A stretch of 64,000 nt of DNA from an uncultured Campylobacterales bacterium (GCA_903892995.1 CAITKP010000037.1:1-64000); one strand, 5' to 3'; positions 9,025 to 18,680 are shown, numbered from the stretch's first letter. The notes: generated from the sequence alone by a model not told the origin. Made by a program: numbers and translations.

Positions 9025-9840
9025 TTAGTTGAGTTCAAGAAGTCTTTTATAACAGCTTTTTGGATTCTCTCCAGTGATCTTAGAGATAAGCTTTGAGGCG
9101 GTTTTTATAGGAAGTTCTAGTTCTAAGATATCATTTTGACTTATATTGGAGTTGATCGCTTCACCAGCTTCGATGACAACAACCCATTCACCTTTATAAT
9201 TGCCAGCAAGAGTCTCTAAAATCTCTTGAGCAGTTCCATGCAAATATCTCTGAAACTTCTTTGTCAACTCTTTTGCTACAAAAAGTTTTCTCGTTGGAAC
9301 CTCTTTTATCAGCTCCTCTAAAAGTTTATCAAGGCGATGAGGAGATTCATAAAGAATTGTTGTATAGCCATTATAAAGTGCTTTTTGCAAGGCTTTGTCA
9401 CGGTCGCCGCCTTTGTGTGGTAAAAATCCAAAAAACAAAAAGCTGGTCTCTACAAATCCACTTGCAGCATAGGCAGTAAGCACAGCATTTGCGCCAGGAA
9501 GCACATCATATTTAACGCCATTATCTTTACAATACGCTACTAAAAGCTGCCCCGGATCGCTAATACCCGGCATTCCTGCATCACTTGCATAAACAACATT
9601 TTTTTCAAAAAAATCGGGTGTAAGGTTTTGAACAAAATGGTGTTCATTGTGTGAATGCAGTGAAATAAACTGTTGATTTTCTTTACATGTAAGGCTGTAA
9701 CGCTCTTTAAGAATTTGGAGGAGTTTTTTAGTTACGCGAGTATCTTCGCAAAGCAGAGTATCGGCTTCACCTAGAGCTTGCATAGCTCTAAGTGTTATAT
9801 CGCCGATGTTTCCAATCGGAGTTGGAACAAGAGTTAACAA
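9025..9840 (-). CDS. rsmI: 16S rRNA (cytidine-1402-2'-O)-methyltransferase
   Basis: A tetrapyrrole-methylase-fold enzyme of 271 residues. It has the diagnostic N-terminal LVPTPIGNIGDITLRA, CEDTRVTKKLL, the SDAGMPGISDPG loop and YESPHRL. RsmI methylates C1402 in the ribosomal P site. It follows rpmE by 15 bases on the same strand. A palindrome copy at 9683-9693 encodes Leu-Thr-Cys-Lys. Confidence 0.96.
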   Translation of the reverse strand: MLTLVPTPIGNIGDITLRAMQALGEADTLLCEDTRVTKKLLQILKERYSLTCKENQQFISLHSHNEHHFVQNLTPDFFEKNVVYASDAGMPGISDPGQLLVAYCKDNGVKYDVLPGANAVLTAYAASGFVETSFLFFGFLPHKGGDRDKALQKALYNGYTTILYESPHRLDKLLEELIKEVPTRKLFVAKELTKKFQRYLHGTAQEILETLAGNYKGEWVVVIEAGEAINSNISQNDILELELPIKTASKLISKITGENPKSCYKRLLELN

Positions 9841-9855
9841 ATGTTAGCTCTTTAA

Positions 9856-10056
9856 TTAGTTCATATTGTAACGTTTTTTGAATTTATCAATACGTCCAGC
9901 AGTATCAACCATACGCTCAGAACCTGTAAAGAATGGGTGACATTCGTTACAAATATCTATTTGCATTTCGCTTTTTTGACCTTTTGTTACAAATGTGTTA
10001 CCACATGAACAAGTTACTGTACAATCAACTAAAACTGGGTGAAGATCTTTTTTCAT
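9856..10056 (-). CDS. rpmE: Ribosomal protein L31, zinc-binding type
   Basis: At 66 residues with cysteines in [11 protein letters not shown] and CNEC, this is the zinc-containing form of L31. The conserved HPFFTG segment and the basic C-terminus are present. An AAGGA-type site precedes the ATG. It leads a short run with rsmI on the minus strand. The roughly 100-base gap before it must hold its promoter, though no clear -35/-10 pair was recognised. Confidence 0.96.
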   Translation of the reverse strand: MKKDLHPVLVDCTVTCSCGNTFVTKGQKSEMQIDICNECHPFFTGSERMVDTAGRIDKFKKRYNMN

Positions 10057-10159
10057 AAGTTTTCCTTTGATACACGTTTGTGTGCGTATATCTATATATA
10101 TTTTAAATCCGTATGGGGGCAGATTCTTGAAACGGAAGTGTAGCTAAAATAATCTTTTA

Positions 10160-10831
10160 TTACAATAACATCTTTGAAGACACGGCTACAACTGCTGTTT
10201 CAGAACGTAGCACCATTGGCGTGTCAAGTCTATATACTTTTTGTCCGCTTAAAAGCTTTTTTTCACTCTCAGAAAAGCCGCCCTCACTGCCTATGAGAAT
10301 CGTCTCAAACTTTTCATCGCCGCTTAGAGCTTCATCACAAAAATCAAAAACGACACTGTCGGGATATTTTTTCAAAAACTCCGATATATTTTTAAGCGTT
10401 TCAAACTCCATCACATCGGTTCTGCCGCACTGTGAAGAGGAGCTTTGTAAAATTCGTCCAAAGCGATTAAAATCAGGCTTGAAATTTTTTTGCGACTTAT
10501 CGCAGTAGATGAAACTTATCTTTTTTACACCCAGTTCATTGAGCATCGGTAACACTTTTTCCACAGAGTTTGTATCGATGACGCACCAGCCTACATGTAA
10601 GCGTTTTTGAGACTCTACTTTTTGTTCATACGACTCTAAAAGCCTTACATGTAAAGCCCTTGGATCGATTGAGATCACCTCGTACATGTAAGCCATTGCA
10701 AGATTTTCATTTGAACGAAATGTCAATATATCGCCCACTTGATGGCGTCTTACTTTGACGAGATATTTATGGAGTTCACCTTTAATATTTATCTCTTGGC
10801 GTCCTGAATCTTCGTGTGTGACGTAGATCAC
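10160..10831 (-). CDS. rsmE: 16S rRNA (uracil-1498-N3)-methyltransferase
   Basis: A SPOUT-type enzyme with an N-terminal PUA-like domain (GELHKYLVKVRRHQVGD) and the C-terminal knot ILIGSEGGFSESE followed by LDTPMVLRSETAVV. It methylates U1498 of 16S rRNA. The reading frame is open up to a TTG at 10843, but the GTG at 10831 overlaps the TGA of the upstream gene (GTGA) and gives the family-like N-terminus MIYVTHEDSG, so that start is preferred. Three palindrome copies near 10591-10692 fall inside this gene. Confidence 0.94.
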   Translation of the reverse strand: MIYVTHEDSGRQEINIKGELHKYLVKVRRHQVGDILTFRSNENLAMAYMYEVISIDPRALHVRLLESYEQKVESQKRLHVGWCVIDTNSVEKVLPMLNELGVKKISFIYCDKSQKNFKPDFNRFGRILQSSSSQCGRTDVMEFETLKNISEFLKKYPDSVVFDFCDEALSGDEKFETILIGSEGGFSESEKKLLSGQKVYRLDTPMVLRSETAVVAVSSKMLL

Positions 10832-11232
10832 AGCCACATCCAAATTGAGATACTAAGTATTAAAAACAGTTCTGCAAAAAGAATCTTTTTGGCATAATCT
10901 CTATATAAAGGGATCGCATGCGGAAGATTTTTAAGATGCTTGAGAGGCTTAACCCTTTTAGCTTCTAAAACAATAAACACTATTCCTGCCACAATCATCG
11001 CAATATTTGCTAATGTGAAATGCAGATGCTTTGCCGCCATCATAATCGTTCCTGTAAAAAGAACAGATGCCAATACCACGGCAATAGTCGGTGTTAAAAA
11101 GGCCATCTTTTTGCGATACGGCAAAAGCTCTTTAGCTTGAAAAAGCAACAAAAAATTCAGTCCGATCATAATCAAAAGTGCGATAGCACCCCAGTTGTGA
11201 TAATCTATGCTCATATTGTACATGTAATTCAT
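10828..11232 (-). CDS. Small integral membrane protein, unknown
   Basis: This 134-residue protein has four predicted membrane segments (about residues 14-32, 45-66, 75-90 and 113-133), with basic loops such as LPYRKK and RVKPLKHLKNLP on the likely cytoplasmic side. I do not recognise the family. Several methionines near the start (residues 1, 4 and 7) leave the exact start open. It overlaps rsmE by 4 bases and faces moeA across a 56-base divergent gap. Function unknown. Confidence 0.65.
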   Translation of the reverse strand: MNYMYNMSIDYHNWGAIALLIMIGLNFLLLFQAKELLPYRKKMAFLTPTIAVVLASVLFTGTIMMAAKHLHFTLANIAMIVAGIVFIVLEAKRVKPLKHLKNLPHAIPLYRDYAKKILFAELFLILSISIWMWL

Positions 11233-11288
11233 AAGCGAATTTTACTATAATATGCCTAAAAAAACGCTCTACATTAAGGATTTTACTT

Positions 11289-12506
11289 ATGGCTATACCA
11301 GTAGAAGAAGCACTGCGACTCATTTATGAAAACATATCACCAAAAAGGAGCAAGATTCTTCCTCTTGAAGAAGCGATTGGTCATATTATAGCAACTGATA
11401 TAATCGCAACTCACGCACTTCCGCCATACGACAACTCTGCTATGGATGGGTATGCTATTAAGTGTGATGGCAGAAATAGTGGATTGACTATCTTAAAAAC
11501 AATCCTTGCAGGCGATAAAGAGGAGTATATGCTTCAAGATGGCTGTGCATATAAGATCATGACAGGAGCAAAAATCCCTTTTGGTACCGAAGCGATTGTA
11601 CCCATAGAGGAGTCTCAAATCGATGGTACATCTCTTATGTTTACCCGTGAAGTAAAACATGGAATGCATATCCGATTAGCCGGAGAGGATATCCAAGAGG
11701 ATGAGCTCATTATCCACAAAAACAGCTCTCTTTGTTCGCATCATATCACGCTTCTAGCATCGCAGGGACTCTCACATGTAAGAGTTTATGAGAAACCTCG
11801 CATCGCACTTTTTGCTTCAGGAAGTGAACTCAAGATGCATTGGGAAAAACTTGGAATTCACCAACTTTACAATACAAACACACCTACTTTTATCGCTCGC
11901 TCTCGTGAACTTAGCTGTGAAGCGGATTTTTTAGGAACGGCAGATGACAGCGTAGAAGCGCTTTGTGAGATGATACAAACGGCGCTTGATTATGATCTTA
12001 TCATCACTTCAGGCGGAGTAAGTGTCGGCGATGCAGATTTTACAAAAGAGGCATTTTCCCATTTTGATTTTGAACCAATCTTTGAAATGGTGGATATTAA
12101 ACCAGGAAAACCAACCACTTTTGGACGCATTGGCAACAGTTACGTTTTAAATCTTCCAGGAAATCCCCTTGCAGCAACACTCAACTTTGAACTTTTTGCA
12201 AAAGCTGCCATCTTAGCGCTTGGTGCAAATGAAGAGAAATATATAAATTTTATAGAAACAAAAATGAAAAACGATTTTCATACAAAAGCTGGAAAACGTA
12301 GCTTGATTCCTGGATATTTTGATGGGGAGAGCTTTTGTGCCATGGAAAAATTTGCCCCTGGAATGATAATGCCAATGGCTGTTTCAAATGGATTTATCAT
12401 GATAGACAAAGAGGTGTCGAGTTTGAAACAAGGAGATAAAGTAAAGTTTATCTCCTCTCGTTTTAGCTTTACATGTAAGCAAGAAAAAGATCTTGTTACT
12501 TACTAA
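11289..12506 (+). CDS. moeA: Molybdopterin molybdenumtransferase
   Basis: MoeA inserts molybdenum into adenylylated molybdopterin. The 405 residues include the signature LPPYDNSAMDGYA, the MoCF domain with ITSGGVSVGDADF, the PGKPTTFGRI segment and LPGNPLAATLNFE, plus a C-terminal beta domain. An AAGGA site lies about 9 bases before the ATG. Its 3' end overlaps the convergent queD gene by 4 bases, placing it back to back with moaA-queE-queD. Palindrome copies at about 11773 and 12469-12479 are in frame. Confidence 0.97.
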   Translation: MAIPVEEALRLIYENISPKRSKILPLEEAIGHIIATDIIATHALPPYDNSAMDGYAIKCDGRNSGLTILKTILAGDKEEYMLQDGCAYKIMTGAKIPFGTEAIVPIEESQIDGTSLMFTREVKHGMHIRLAGEDIQEDELIIHKNSSLCSHHITLLASQGLSHVRVYEKPRIALFASGSELKMHWEKLGIHQLYNTNTPTFIARSRELSCEADFLGTADDSVEALCEMIQTALDYDLIITSGGVSVGDADFTKEAFSHFDFEPIFEMVDIKPGKPTTFGRIGNSYVLNLPGNPLAATLNFELFAKAAILALGANEEKYINFIETKMKNDFHTKAGKRSLIPGYFDGESFCAMEKFAPGMIMPMAVSNGFIMIDKEVSSLKQGDKVKFISSRFSFTCKQEKDLVTY

Positions 12507-13084
12507 ACACTCTGCGGGTTTGTAAAACTTTTTTGATTTTTAATATCTTCAAAAAGGTTTTTATCTCCAAATCCCTCTCTGACTTCATCACTAAAGATGA
12601 TCTCTTCAAGTAAAATTTGACCCATCGCTTTTGAGTATGCATCTTCACCAAAACATTGTGCATAGCCCGTTTCTGTTTCATGAACAATAACACTATGAAG
12701 TTTGACCTCTTTTTCTCCATTTACCTTACATGTAAGCTTTAAAAGCGCATCGATCATCAAAAATATTACACGACTAAACTGTTCTGCTGAGGGAGAAACT
12801 GGAAGTTCTACCCATCGGCTCGAGTGTTTTTTCATATCCTCTTTATAGCTTTCATCATCTTTGCTCCACAAAGTGATAGCATGATCAAAACTCTCAACAA
12901 GTGCTTTCATATTTTGTTTCATAAGACCAAAGTCATACACCATCTGTCCATTATCTAAAAAGTTGGATTCAAATAAAATCTCCACTTTATAAGAGTGTCC
13001 ATGGATCGAACTTCTACATTTCACAGAACTACACCCACGCACAATATGCGCATTTTCAAATTTAAAAAGTTTTCTAATTATCAT
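12503..13084 (-). CDS. queD: 6-carboxytetrahydropterin synthase, long form
   Basis: QueD converts dihydroneopterin triphosphate to 6-carboxytetrahydropterin on the way to queuosine. Zinc ligands H13, H28 and H30 and the nearby catalytic C23 are visible in KFENAHIVRG and KCRSSIHGHSY, with FDHAITLW and HETETGYA providing the remaining catalytic residues. At 193 residues it is much longer than the 120-residue E. coli enzyme, because of insertions in the middle and at the C-terminus. It lies 3 bases after queE. An in-frame palindrome at 12725-12736 encodes Leu-Thr-Cys-Lys. Confidence 0.9.
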   Translation of the reverse strand: MIIRKLFKFENAHIVRGCSSVKCRSSIHGHSYKVEILFESNFLDNGQMVYDFGLMKQNMKALVESFDHAITLWSKDDESYKEDMKKHSSRWVELPVSPSAEQFSRVIFLMIDALLKLTCKVNGEKEVKLHSVIVHETETGYAQCFGEDAYSKAMGQILLEEIIFSDEVREGFGDKNLFEDIKNQKSFTNPQSV

Positions 13085-13087
13085 ACT

Positions 13088-13846
13088 TTACACTCCATGA
13101 TTCTGATCCCAAATGCGAATATGCAGTCTGTCGCTGTAGGTGTAGCCTTTAGTTTTACAAAATTCTATGAGTGCTAAAGAGTTTTTTTCTATCTCTTTTT
13201 TACTTCCACCTAGAGGCATACAATACACTTGCAAACGTGGAGCATAAGAGATGATCTCATCAATCTCATCATCAAGTCCTAAATCAATCGAATCTTCATC
13301 GATGGAGAACTTAAAAAAAGCCTCTTTTGCGTTTTGTGCATAGGAGCTAATTGCATCAGGTTTTATCCTCTTTGATACACTCTCGCCAGAATTTGAAAGC
13401 TTAACAGAGAGCGCATAAACGCACTCTTTATAGATAGGATATCTCTCAAAATCGATATGAATCGTCGCATTTGTTTCAAAAGTAACTCGATGCTTTTCTT
13501 CTATGAGTTTTGTTATGAACTCTACAAAGATTGGATCATCATAGTTTAAAAGTGGCTCTCCGCCCGTGAGTACGATATCTACACCTTCTGGAAGTTCATA
13601 TAAATCCCTTACATGTAAGAGTTGCTCACTCTTTATTATGGGAATCCATTTCGATGCGAAATGCTCACGATTTACCGCATAAACAGTGTCGCAGCCTAAA
13701 ACCTCTTTGCCGCTATCGCTAACTTGAACGCATCCAAATCCTTCGCAACGCATATTGCATCCGCCAAAACGAAAAAAAAGTGAAGGCACTCCCGTGTAGC
13801 GTCCCTCACCTTGAATAGAGTAAAAATGTTCAACAAGGGAGAGCAT
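13088..13846 (-). CDS. queE: 7-carboxy-7-deazaguanine synthase, atypical cluster spacing
   Basis: A radical SAM enzyme that contracts 6-carboxytetrahydropterin to 7-carboxy-7-deazaguanine. FYSIQGEGRYTG and the glycine-rich LTGGEPLL identify the family. The iron-sulfur cysteines do not follow CxxxCxxC: C30 and C34 have the usual spacing, but the third, in GCDTVYA, is C52 after 17 further residues, with an extra C39 between. Insertions at this place are known in some other QueE groups. The ATG shares one base with the moaA stop, and queD follows after 3 bases. Confidence 0.92.
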   Translation of the reverse strand: MLSLVEHFYSIQGEGRYTGVPSLFFRFGGCNMRCEGFGCVQVSDSGKEVLGCDTVYAVNREHFASKWIPIIKSEQLLHVRDLYELPEGVDIVLTGGEPLLNYDDPIFVEFITKLIEEKHRVTFETNATIHIDFERYPIYKECVYALSVKLSNSGESVSKRIKPDAISSYAQNAKEAFFKFSIDEDSIDLGLDDEIDEIISYAPRLQVYCMPLGGSKKEIEKNSLALIEFCKTKGYTYSDRLHIRIWDQNHGV

Positions 13847-14811
13847 CAGCCACCTGTCTCATAAAATGCGCGGGTTGAAACCTCGTCACTTGATTCGCTC
13901 CAGCGGTTTTTTTCAGGTTTTGTGCGCACAACTTCTTTGAGCACAAGTGCAGCATTTTTGATATCACCACGCTGGATAAAATCTTTAATGCTCATCGCTT
14001 CATCAAAATAGAGACATGGGATCAAATACCCCTCTGCAGTTAAACGGATACGGTTGCACTTTTTACAAAAATCATCCTCGTAAGGTTCAATGAGACCAAA
14101 TTTATATCCATCTGGCATTTTAAAATAGTGCGAAGGTGAGTGTCCATCAAACCCCTCATCGCTAAATTCATAATGTTCTTTGATATGTGCCAAAAGCTCC
14201 GCACTTTTCATCCCCTTAATATCAGCGGAAGCATGAGAATTTTCCATATATTCGATAAATCGAATTGTCATATTTCTCTCTTTGCAGTATTCTAAAATAT
14301 CTACGATCTCATCAGCATTCATTCCCTTCATAGGAACCATATTTATCTTTACATGTAAGCCCACTTTTAAAGCTTCTTCTACGCCCTCAAGCACATTTTT
14401 TAAAACATCTTTTCCAGCTATTTTTTGCGCAATCTCAGGTTTGAGTGAATCAACTGAAATATTGATACGACTAAGCCCCGCATCTTTGAGCTTTTGTGCA
14501 GCATCTTTTAAGAGATATCCATTTGTCGTCATCGCAAGATCGATATCGCTCTTATAGTCATAAATCATCTTAATAAATTTATCCAGATCTTCTCGAAGGA
14601 GTGGTTCGCCACCTGTTATACGGATCTTTTTTACACCCTCATCTATGGCAATCTTTAAAAACTCAAAAAGATCTTCAAAAGAGAGTAAGTTCTCTTTTGG
14701 TACCCATGAAAAAGGTTTTTCTGGCATACAGTATTGACATCTAAAATTACATCTCTCTGTTACAGAGACACGAATATAATCAACTACTCTATCATAACTA
14801 TCTATTAACAA
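13846..14811 (-). CDS. moaA: GTP 3',8-cyclase (molybdopterin synthesis)
   Basis: MoaA begins molybdopterin synthesis from GTP. The N-terminal radical SAM cluster is CNFRCQYC, followed by [12 protein letters not shown]; the second cluster binding GTP is in [18 protein letters not shown]; and the C-terminus ends in the catalytic Gly-Gly pair (ETGG). It is the first gene of moaA-queE-queD, joining two pathways that both start from GTP. MoaC is not in the window. The palindrome at 14349-14359 encodes Leu-His-Val. Confidence 0.97.
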   Translation of the reverse strand: MLIDSYDRVVDYIRVSVTERCNFRCQYCMPEKPFSWVPKENLLSFEDLFEFLKIAIDEGVKKIRITGGEPLLREDLDKFIKMIYDYKSDIDLAMTTNGYLLKDAAQKLKDAGLSRINISVDSLKPEIAQKIAGKDVLKNVLEGVEEALKVGLHVKINMVPMKGMNADEIVDILEYCKERNMTIRFIEYMENSHASADIKGMKSAELLAHIKEHYEFSDEGFDGHSPSHYFKMPDGYKFGLIEPYEDDFCKKCNRIRLTAEGYLIPCLYFDEAMSIKDFIQRGDIKNAALVLKEVVRTKPEKNRWSESSDEVSTRAFYETGG

Positions 14812-14937
14812 AAAAGTTCCTTGGAATTACAAAGTTTTGGATTATATCAATATGAAGTTTGTAAAGAGTTGATGTTTGTATAAATGAGGATCTTTTTAAT
14901 GATGAATATAGAAATGGGTAACAAGACAGAGGAGAAA

Positions 14938-14963
14938 AGATAAAGGGGTAAGCCCCTTTATCT
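14938..14963 (-). terminator. Intrinsic terminator after petABC
   Basis: A perfect 11-bp stem (AGATAAAGGGG with CCCCTTTATCT) closes a four-base loop. Read on the minus strand it is followed by TTTTCTCC, and it lies just after the petC stop codon. On the plus strand there is no long T run. Confidence 0.85.
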
Positions 14964-14970
14964 TAGGTTG

Positions 14971-15912
14971 TTAGTGTAAATCTTTCCAAATAGAACGTTT
15001 CCACAAGTAAGCAAATAGTGCAAATATTACAATGAATACCATTACTTTTTTACCCACTTCATCACGTTCAACACGTTTAGTATCACCAGCGTCAGCAAGG
15101 TGCTCTATAACTTTTTCTGCAGTCTCAGCTGTTACACCAACACGTGGCATTGCTGTTCCTTCGATAAGATGTTGAGGATTTTCCACAAACGTACTTATGT
15201 AATGCTCACCACGAGAACGGATGTACATTGAAAGATCTGGAGGTAATTTACCCATATATTTTGTTAATGCATCTTGATAATCGATTACTTGAATATCAAA
15301 AGCCAATTCATCTTTTTTCATTTTGAACGAAGGTTTATCACCTATTTGTGTCCAATTTTCATATTTCATAGCATGACAACGTCCACAAGCTGTTTCAAAA
15401 GCCATTTTTGGAGTCAATTTATCTTGTTTTACTGCGATTGATTGTAAGTAAGCAACCATATCAGCTACTTCTTGATCAAGATCTCCGCCAGCGCCACCGA
15501 ACTGTGCCATTGGATGTACTTTACCACTTGCTGCATCATACTTGTGCTCAACTTTTAGAGCATGAGCAGGATTTTTGATAAGTGCCGCAAGGAACTTAGC
15601 ATCATATACAACACCCGCATTACTTAAGTCTGGAGTATTAACACCATAACTTTGTGCCGTTGCAACTGGATCCATTGGTGCAGCCAAACCAGCAACTTTA
15701 ATCGCGTGACAACCAGTACAAGCACCAGCGCCCATAACAAGATCTTTACCGCGATTAGCATCACCTTTTTTTGTAAGAGCTGGAAGATCAGCATAAGCAA
15801 ACTTCTCACTCTCTACATGTTTATGCATTTTTGAATGCGCAAACGGTTCAACAAGATAATATGTAGCAAGCGTAAAAACTGTAACAACAGCTAATATAAA
15901 TAATTCTTTCAT
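14971..15912 (-). CDS. petC: bc1 complex dihaem cytochrome c subunit
   Basis: An N-terminal signal anchor precedes two CxxCH haem sites, ACTGCHAIK and ACGRCHAMK, in two cytochrome c domains; methionines such as those in HPMAQFGG and TAMPRVG are candidate sixth ligands. A C-terminal membrane segment (MVFIVIFALFAYLW) holds it in the membrane. The dihaem form, rather than a monohaem cytochrome c1, is the usual PetC of epsilonproteobacteria. It accepts electrons from the Rieske protein and passes them on to cbb3 oxidase. It is the last gene of petABC. Confidence 0.95.
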   Translation of the reverse strand: MKELFILAVVTVFTLATYYLVEPFAHSKMHKHVESEKFAYADLPALTKKGDANRGKDLVMGAGACTGCHAIKVAGLAAPMDPVATAQSYGVNTPDLSNAGVVYDAKFLAALIKNPAHALKVEHKYDAASGKVHPMAQFGGAGGDLDQEVADMVAYLQSIAVKQDKLTPKMAFETACGRCHAMKYENWTQIGDKPSFKMKKDELAFDIQVIDYQDALTKYMGKLPPDLSMYIRSRGEHYISTFVENPQHLIEGTAMPRVGVTAETAEKVIEHLADAGDTKRVERDEVGKKVMVFIVIFALFAYLWKRSIWKDLH

Positions 15913-15925
15913 TTTCTATTTCCCC

Positions 15926-17140
15926 TTACGCTTTTTTCTCTGATTTAGTGATAAATGGAAGTGCGATCCATAAACCAATAAACACTAAAGCAGCAACCAA
16001 ACCGATTGTACTAAAGATACCCTCAGGAGGTAATTTACCCATAGCAGTTAAAACAATCATATCAACTAACATAGCCCAGAACCAAAGTGAGAATAGACCA
16101 CGGCGGTTTGCTGGAATAGCGTTTGGACTTCTATCTAAGAATGGTAACAAGAAGAAAATAACTTGTGCAAAACCAAATGCCATTAGACCGATATTTGTAG
16201 AGAATGGACGTAAAATCTCATAAGACCATAGGAAATACCACTCTGGATAGATATGTGCTGGAGTTTTAAGTCCATCAGCTGGATCAAAGTTTACTGGATC
16301 CATTGCAAAATCATAATGGAAGAACACTAGGTAGAAGAAGAAAATCAAGAAGATTCCAACTACAAATAGATCTTTACTCATAAAGTCATTAGCAAACGCG
16401 ATAACTTTAGAACCTTTTTTGTCACCCGCTTTATATTTAGCAGCCTCTTTTTCAAAATCAAGTTCTTCACCATCTTGGTTGTTAACGTGAGGGATACGAA
16501 GTGCTCCAAAGTGAAGACCGATAACACCCATGATAGCAAGTGGCAAAAGAAGAACGTGAAGCATAAAGAAACGGTCAAGGAAAGCTTGTGCAGGAACATA
16601 ATCCCCACGAATCCACTCAACGATACCATCTGCATGTAATCCACCAAGACTAAAGAGGTTAGTAATAACCATACCAGCCCAGTAGCTCATTTGTCCCCAT
16701 GGAAGCATATAACCAGAAAACGCTTCAGCTGAGAATGTAACAAATAAAAGCATTCCAGAGATCCAGATCATCTCACGTCCATTTTTATATGAACCATAGT
16801 AGATACCTGTAAACATGTGGATATAGATAACTAAGAAAACAACAGATGCCGCAACACCATGAACATGTCTCCATAACCATCCAAAATCAACTTCACGCAT
16901 AATTGTGTAGTTAACACTGTCAAATGCTGTATTAACATTTGGTTGGTAATACATCAATAAAAAGATTCCAGAAACTAATAAAAGAGCAAAAGTAATAGCC
17001 AAAACCATACCCATAGCCCACAAAAAGTTAATATTTTTTGGAATCCAATACTCAGTTGCCATAACACGACGAACTGTATCAATACCAAGGCGTTGATTTA
17101 TCCAGTCATGAACACTTGTAGCTTTTGTAAAATGTGCCAT
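15926..17140 (-). CDS. petB: Cytochrome b of the bc1 complex
   Basis: Carries the two b haems and the quinone sites of the bc1 complex. The 404-residue protein has eight or more membrane helices; the haem histidines lie in RHVHGVAAS and in LDRFFMLHVLLLPLAIMGVIGLH, and the Qo motif is PEWYFLWSYEILR. This is a fused cytochrome b with both the b6-like and subunit-IV-like parts. It follows petA by 13 bases and precedes petC by 13, as expected for one transcript. Confidence 0.97.
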   Translation of the reverse strand: MAHFTKATSVHDWINQRLGIDTVRRVMATEYWIPKNINFLWAMGMVLAITFALLLVSGIFLLMYYQPNVNTAFDSVNYTIMREVDFGWLWRHVHGVAASVVFLVIYIHMFTGIYYGSYKNGREMIWISGMLLFVTFSAEAFSGYMLPWGQMSYWAGMVITNLFSLGGLHADGIVEWIRGDYVPAQAFLDRFFMLHVLLLPLAIMGVIGLHFGALRIPHVNNQDGEELDFEKEAAKYKAGDKKGSKVIAFANDFMSKDLFVVGIFLIFFFYLVFFHYDFAMDPVNFDPADGLKTPAHIYPEWYFLWSYEILRPFSTNIGLMAFGFAQVIFFLLPFLDRSPNAIPANRRGLFSLWFWAMLVDMIVLTAMGKLPPEGIFSTIGLVAALVFIGLWIALPFITKSEKKA

Positions 17141-17153
17141 TTATCCTCCTCCT

Positions 17154-17675
17154 TTACAGCGTAATGCCAGTTTCTTTCATTTTTTTGTACTCAGGACCCT
17201 CTTCACCAAGAACCAATTTATTTCCATCTACTTTAAATGGAGGAATATCAAGGCCACGTGGAGGTGGAGCTTTTGTAACCATACCTGTAAAATCATACAT
17301 ACCTCCGTGACATGCACAAAGGAAATCTGATGATTCAGGACGGTAACCTGGAATACATCCTAGGTGCGTACAAAGACCGATACAAACCATGTAATGTTCA
17401 CCATTTACAAGAACATCACGAGCTTTATCTGCATCAGTTTGTTTAGCAAGCATTGCAGCTGTTTTTTTCAAAACGAAGATCGGTTTCCCTCTCCATTTTT
17501 CTACTACAAGTTCATTCTCTTTGTATGCTGACATATCAAGAGTTGTAAAACCTGCAGAACGTACACTTGGAAGTGGATCCCAAGATTTTTTCATAGCGTA
17601 AAGAGAAGCAACCGCTCCGACACCAGCAACGGCACCGAAGGCTTTGCCCATAAACGCTCTTCTTCCATTTTTCAT
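17154..17675 (-). CDS. petA: Rieske iron-sulfur protein of the bc1 complex
   Basis: The twin-arginine-type start NGRRAFMGKAFG and a hydrophobic segment anchor the protein. The cluster ligands are in CTHLGC and CACHGG. In this 173-residue protein the loop between the two cluster motifs is of normal length. It takes electrons from ubiquinol or menaquinol and passes them to PetC. First gene of petABC; a GAGGAAATGCT stretch precedes the ATG. Confidence 0.97.
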   Translation of the reverse strand: MKNGRRAFMGKAFGAVAGVGAVASLYAMKKSWDPLPSVRSAGFTTLDMSAYKENELVVEKWRGKPIFVLKKTAAMLAKQTDADKARDVLVNGEHYMVCIGLCTHLGCIPGYRPESSDFLCACHGGMYDFTGMVTKAPPPRGLDIPPFKVDGNKLVLGEEGPEYKKMKETGITL

Positions 17676-17735
17676 AGCATTTCCTCACTACTTTAGAATC
17701 GTAAGCTTAATGCTATATCAATCTCTCTTAAAACT

Positions 17736-18602
17736 CTATAAATAGAACTTATCTTTAAGATAATTTACAAGTTTGCTACTATTTTGTTGCAGTCTGTTAT
17801 AAGAATGTGATAAATTTTGAGCAACTTTGTCGCTTAAAAGAGTTTTATCAAATCCCTCTATTATTGGCACATTGAGCTCTTTAAAGAAGTTTTCGAACTC
17901 ATTTGTATAATCTGCACGTTTGAGATAAAGCGGTCTTCCTCCACTTGCCAAACAATCTAAAACAGCTTGAGGAGAGCTAGTGATCAAGGTTTTGCATGAT
18001 GTGATAAACTGATCATACTCTTCAAACTCATAATATTTTGGAAATCTTTTTTTGAGCATCTCTTCATAATCAAAAAAGTAGTAAAAGCCTATCAAAAGCT
18101 CTATATCTAAGCCCTCTAGTATATCAAAATGCTTCTCTAAATCTTTTTCATAATCATCATCACCAAAGAAAAATCCGAGTTCTATTGTTTTCTCAAACTC
18201 GCCAAAATACTTATCATCAACCATTACAGTTTTACATGTAAGCGCATCTTCAAAATATGGAGAGATCAAAAACTCATTTTCTTCGCGTTTATCTTGCGGA
18301 TCATCACTCACTCTTATGAAGTTTGGAAAGTAGCTTCTCATATCTTCAAGCATCAAAGGATTAGCCTCCGCACTGTCAAAAATAAGCGCATCTCCACGAT
18401 GAGCAATATTTACAATATTTCGCACTAAATCGATCCCGACACTGTTTTTTATCCCAAAATGTCTCGCCTCATGCGCGATTCTAAAATCAGAACATAAAAG
18501 TGTGACCTCATCATCTCCAAGTGCATTTAAAATAGCCACCGCTCTTCTAAATCTATCCAGCCCAACACGATGCCCAGTATCTACATAATAAAACTTTTTC
18601 AT
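17736..18602 (-). CDS. Possible PseG/GT-B-like protein, unknown
   Basis: A 288-residue cytoplasmic protein with no signal peptide. The opening YYVDTGHRVGLDRFRRAVAI and the later LITSSPQAVLDCLASGGRPLYL recall the GT-B fold of PseG and MurG-like sugar-nucleotide enzymes, where a similar SP-x-x-x-x-x-x-SGG loop binds the nucleotide. The N-terminal G-x-GH pattern of PseG is only partly kept. No sugar genes lie nearby. The palindrome at 18231-18242 encodes Leu-Thr-Cys-Lys. The fold is a guess; the gene itself is convincing by length and codon pattern. Confidence 0.5.
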   Translation of the reverse strand: MKKFYYVDTGHRVGLDRFRRAVAILNALGDDEVTLLCSDFRIAHEARHFGIKNSVGIDLVRNIVNIAHRGDALIFDSAEANPLMLEDMRSYFPNFIRVSDDPQDKREENEFLISPYFEDALTCKTVMVDDKYFGEFEKTIELGFFFGDDDYEKDLEKHFDILEGLDIELLIGFYYFFDYEEMLKKRFPKYYEFEEYDQFITSCKTLITSSPQAVLDCLASGGRPLYLKRADYTNEFENFFKELNVPIIEGFDKTLLSDKVAQNLSHSYNRLQQNSSKLVNYLKDKFYL

Positions 18603-18680
18603 ACTTATCTCTATTTATAAATTTAAGAACGATTATAACTTGTATAAGCTTTCTATTCTGTCTATTTTTGATACGATCTT

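Noticed and set aside
10832-10843. TTG start for RsmE at 10843
   Set aside because: GTG at 10831 forms the GTGA overlap seen elsewhere in the window and gives the family N-terminus.
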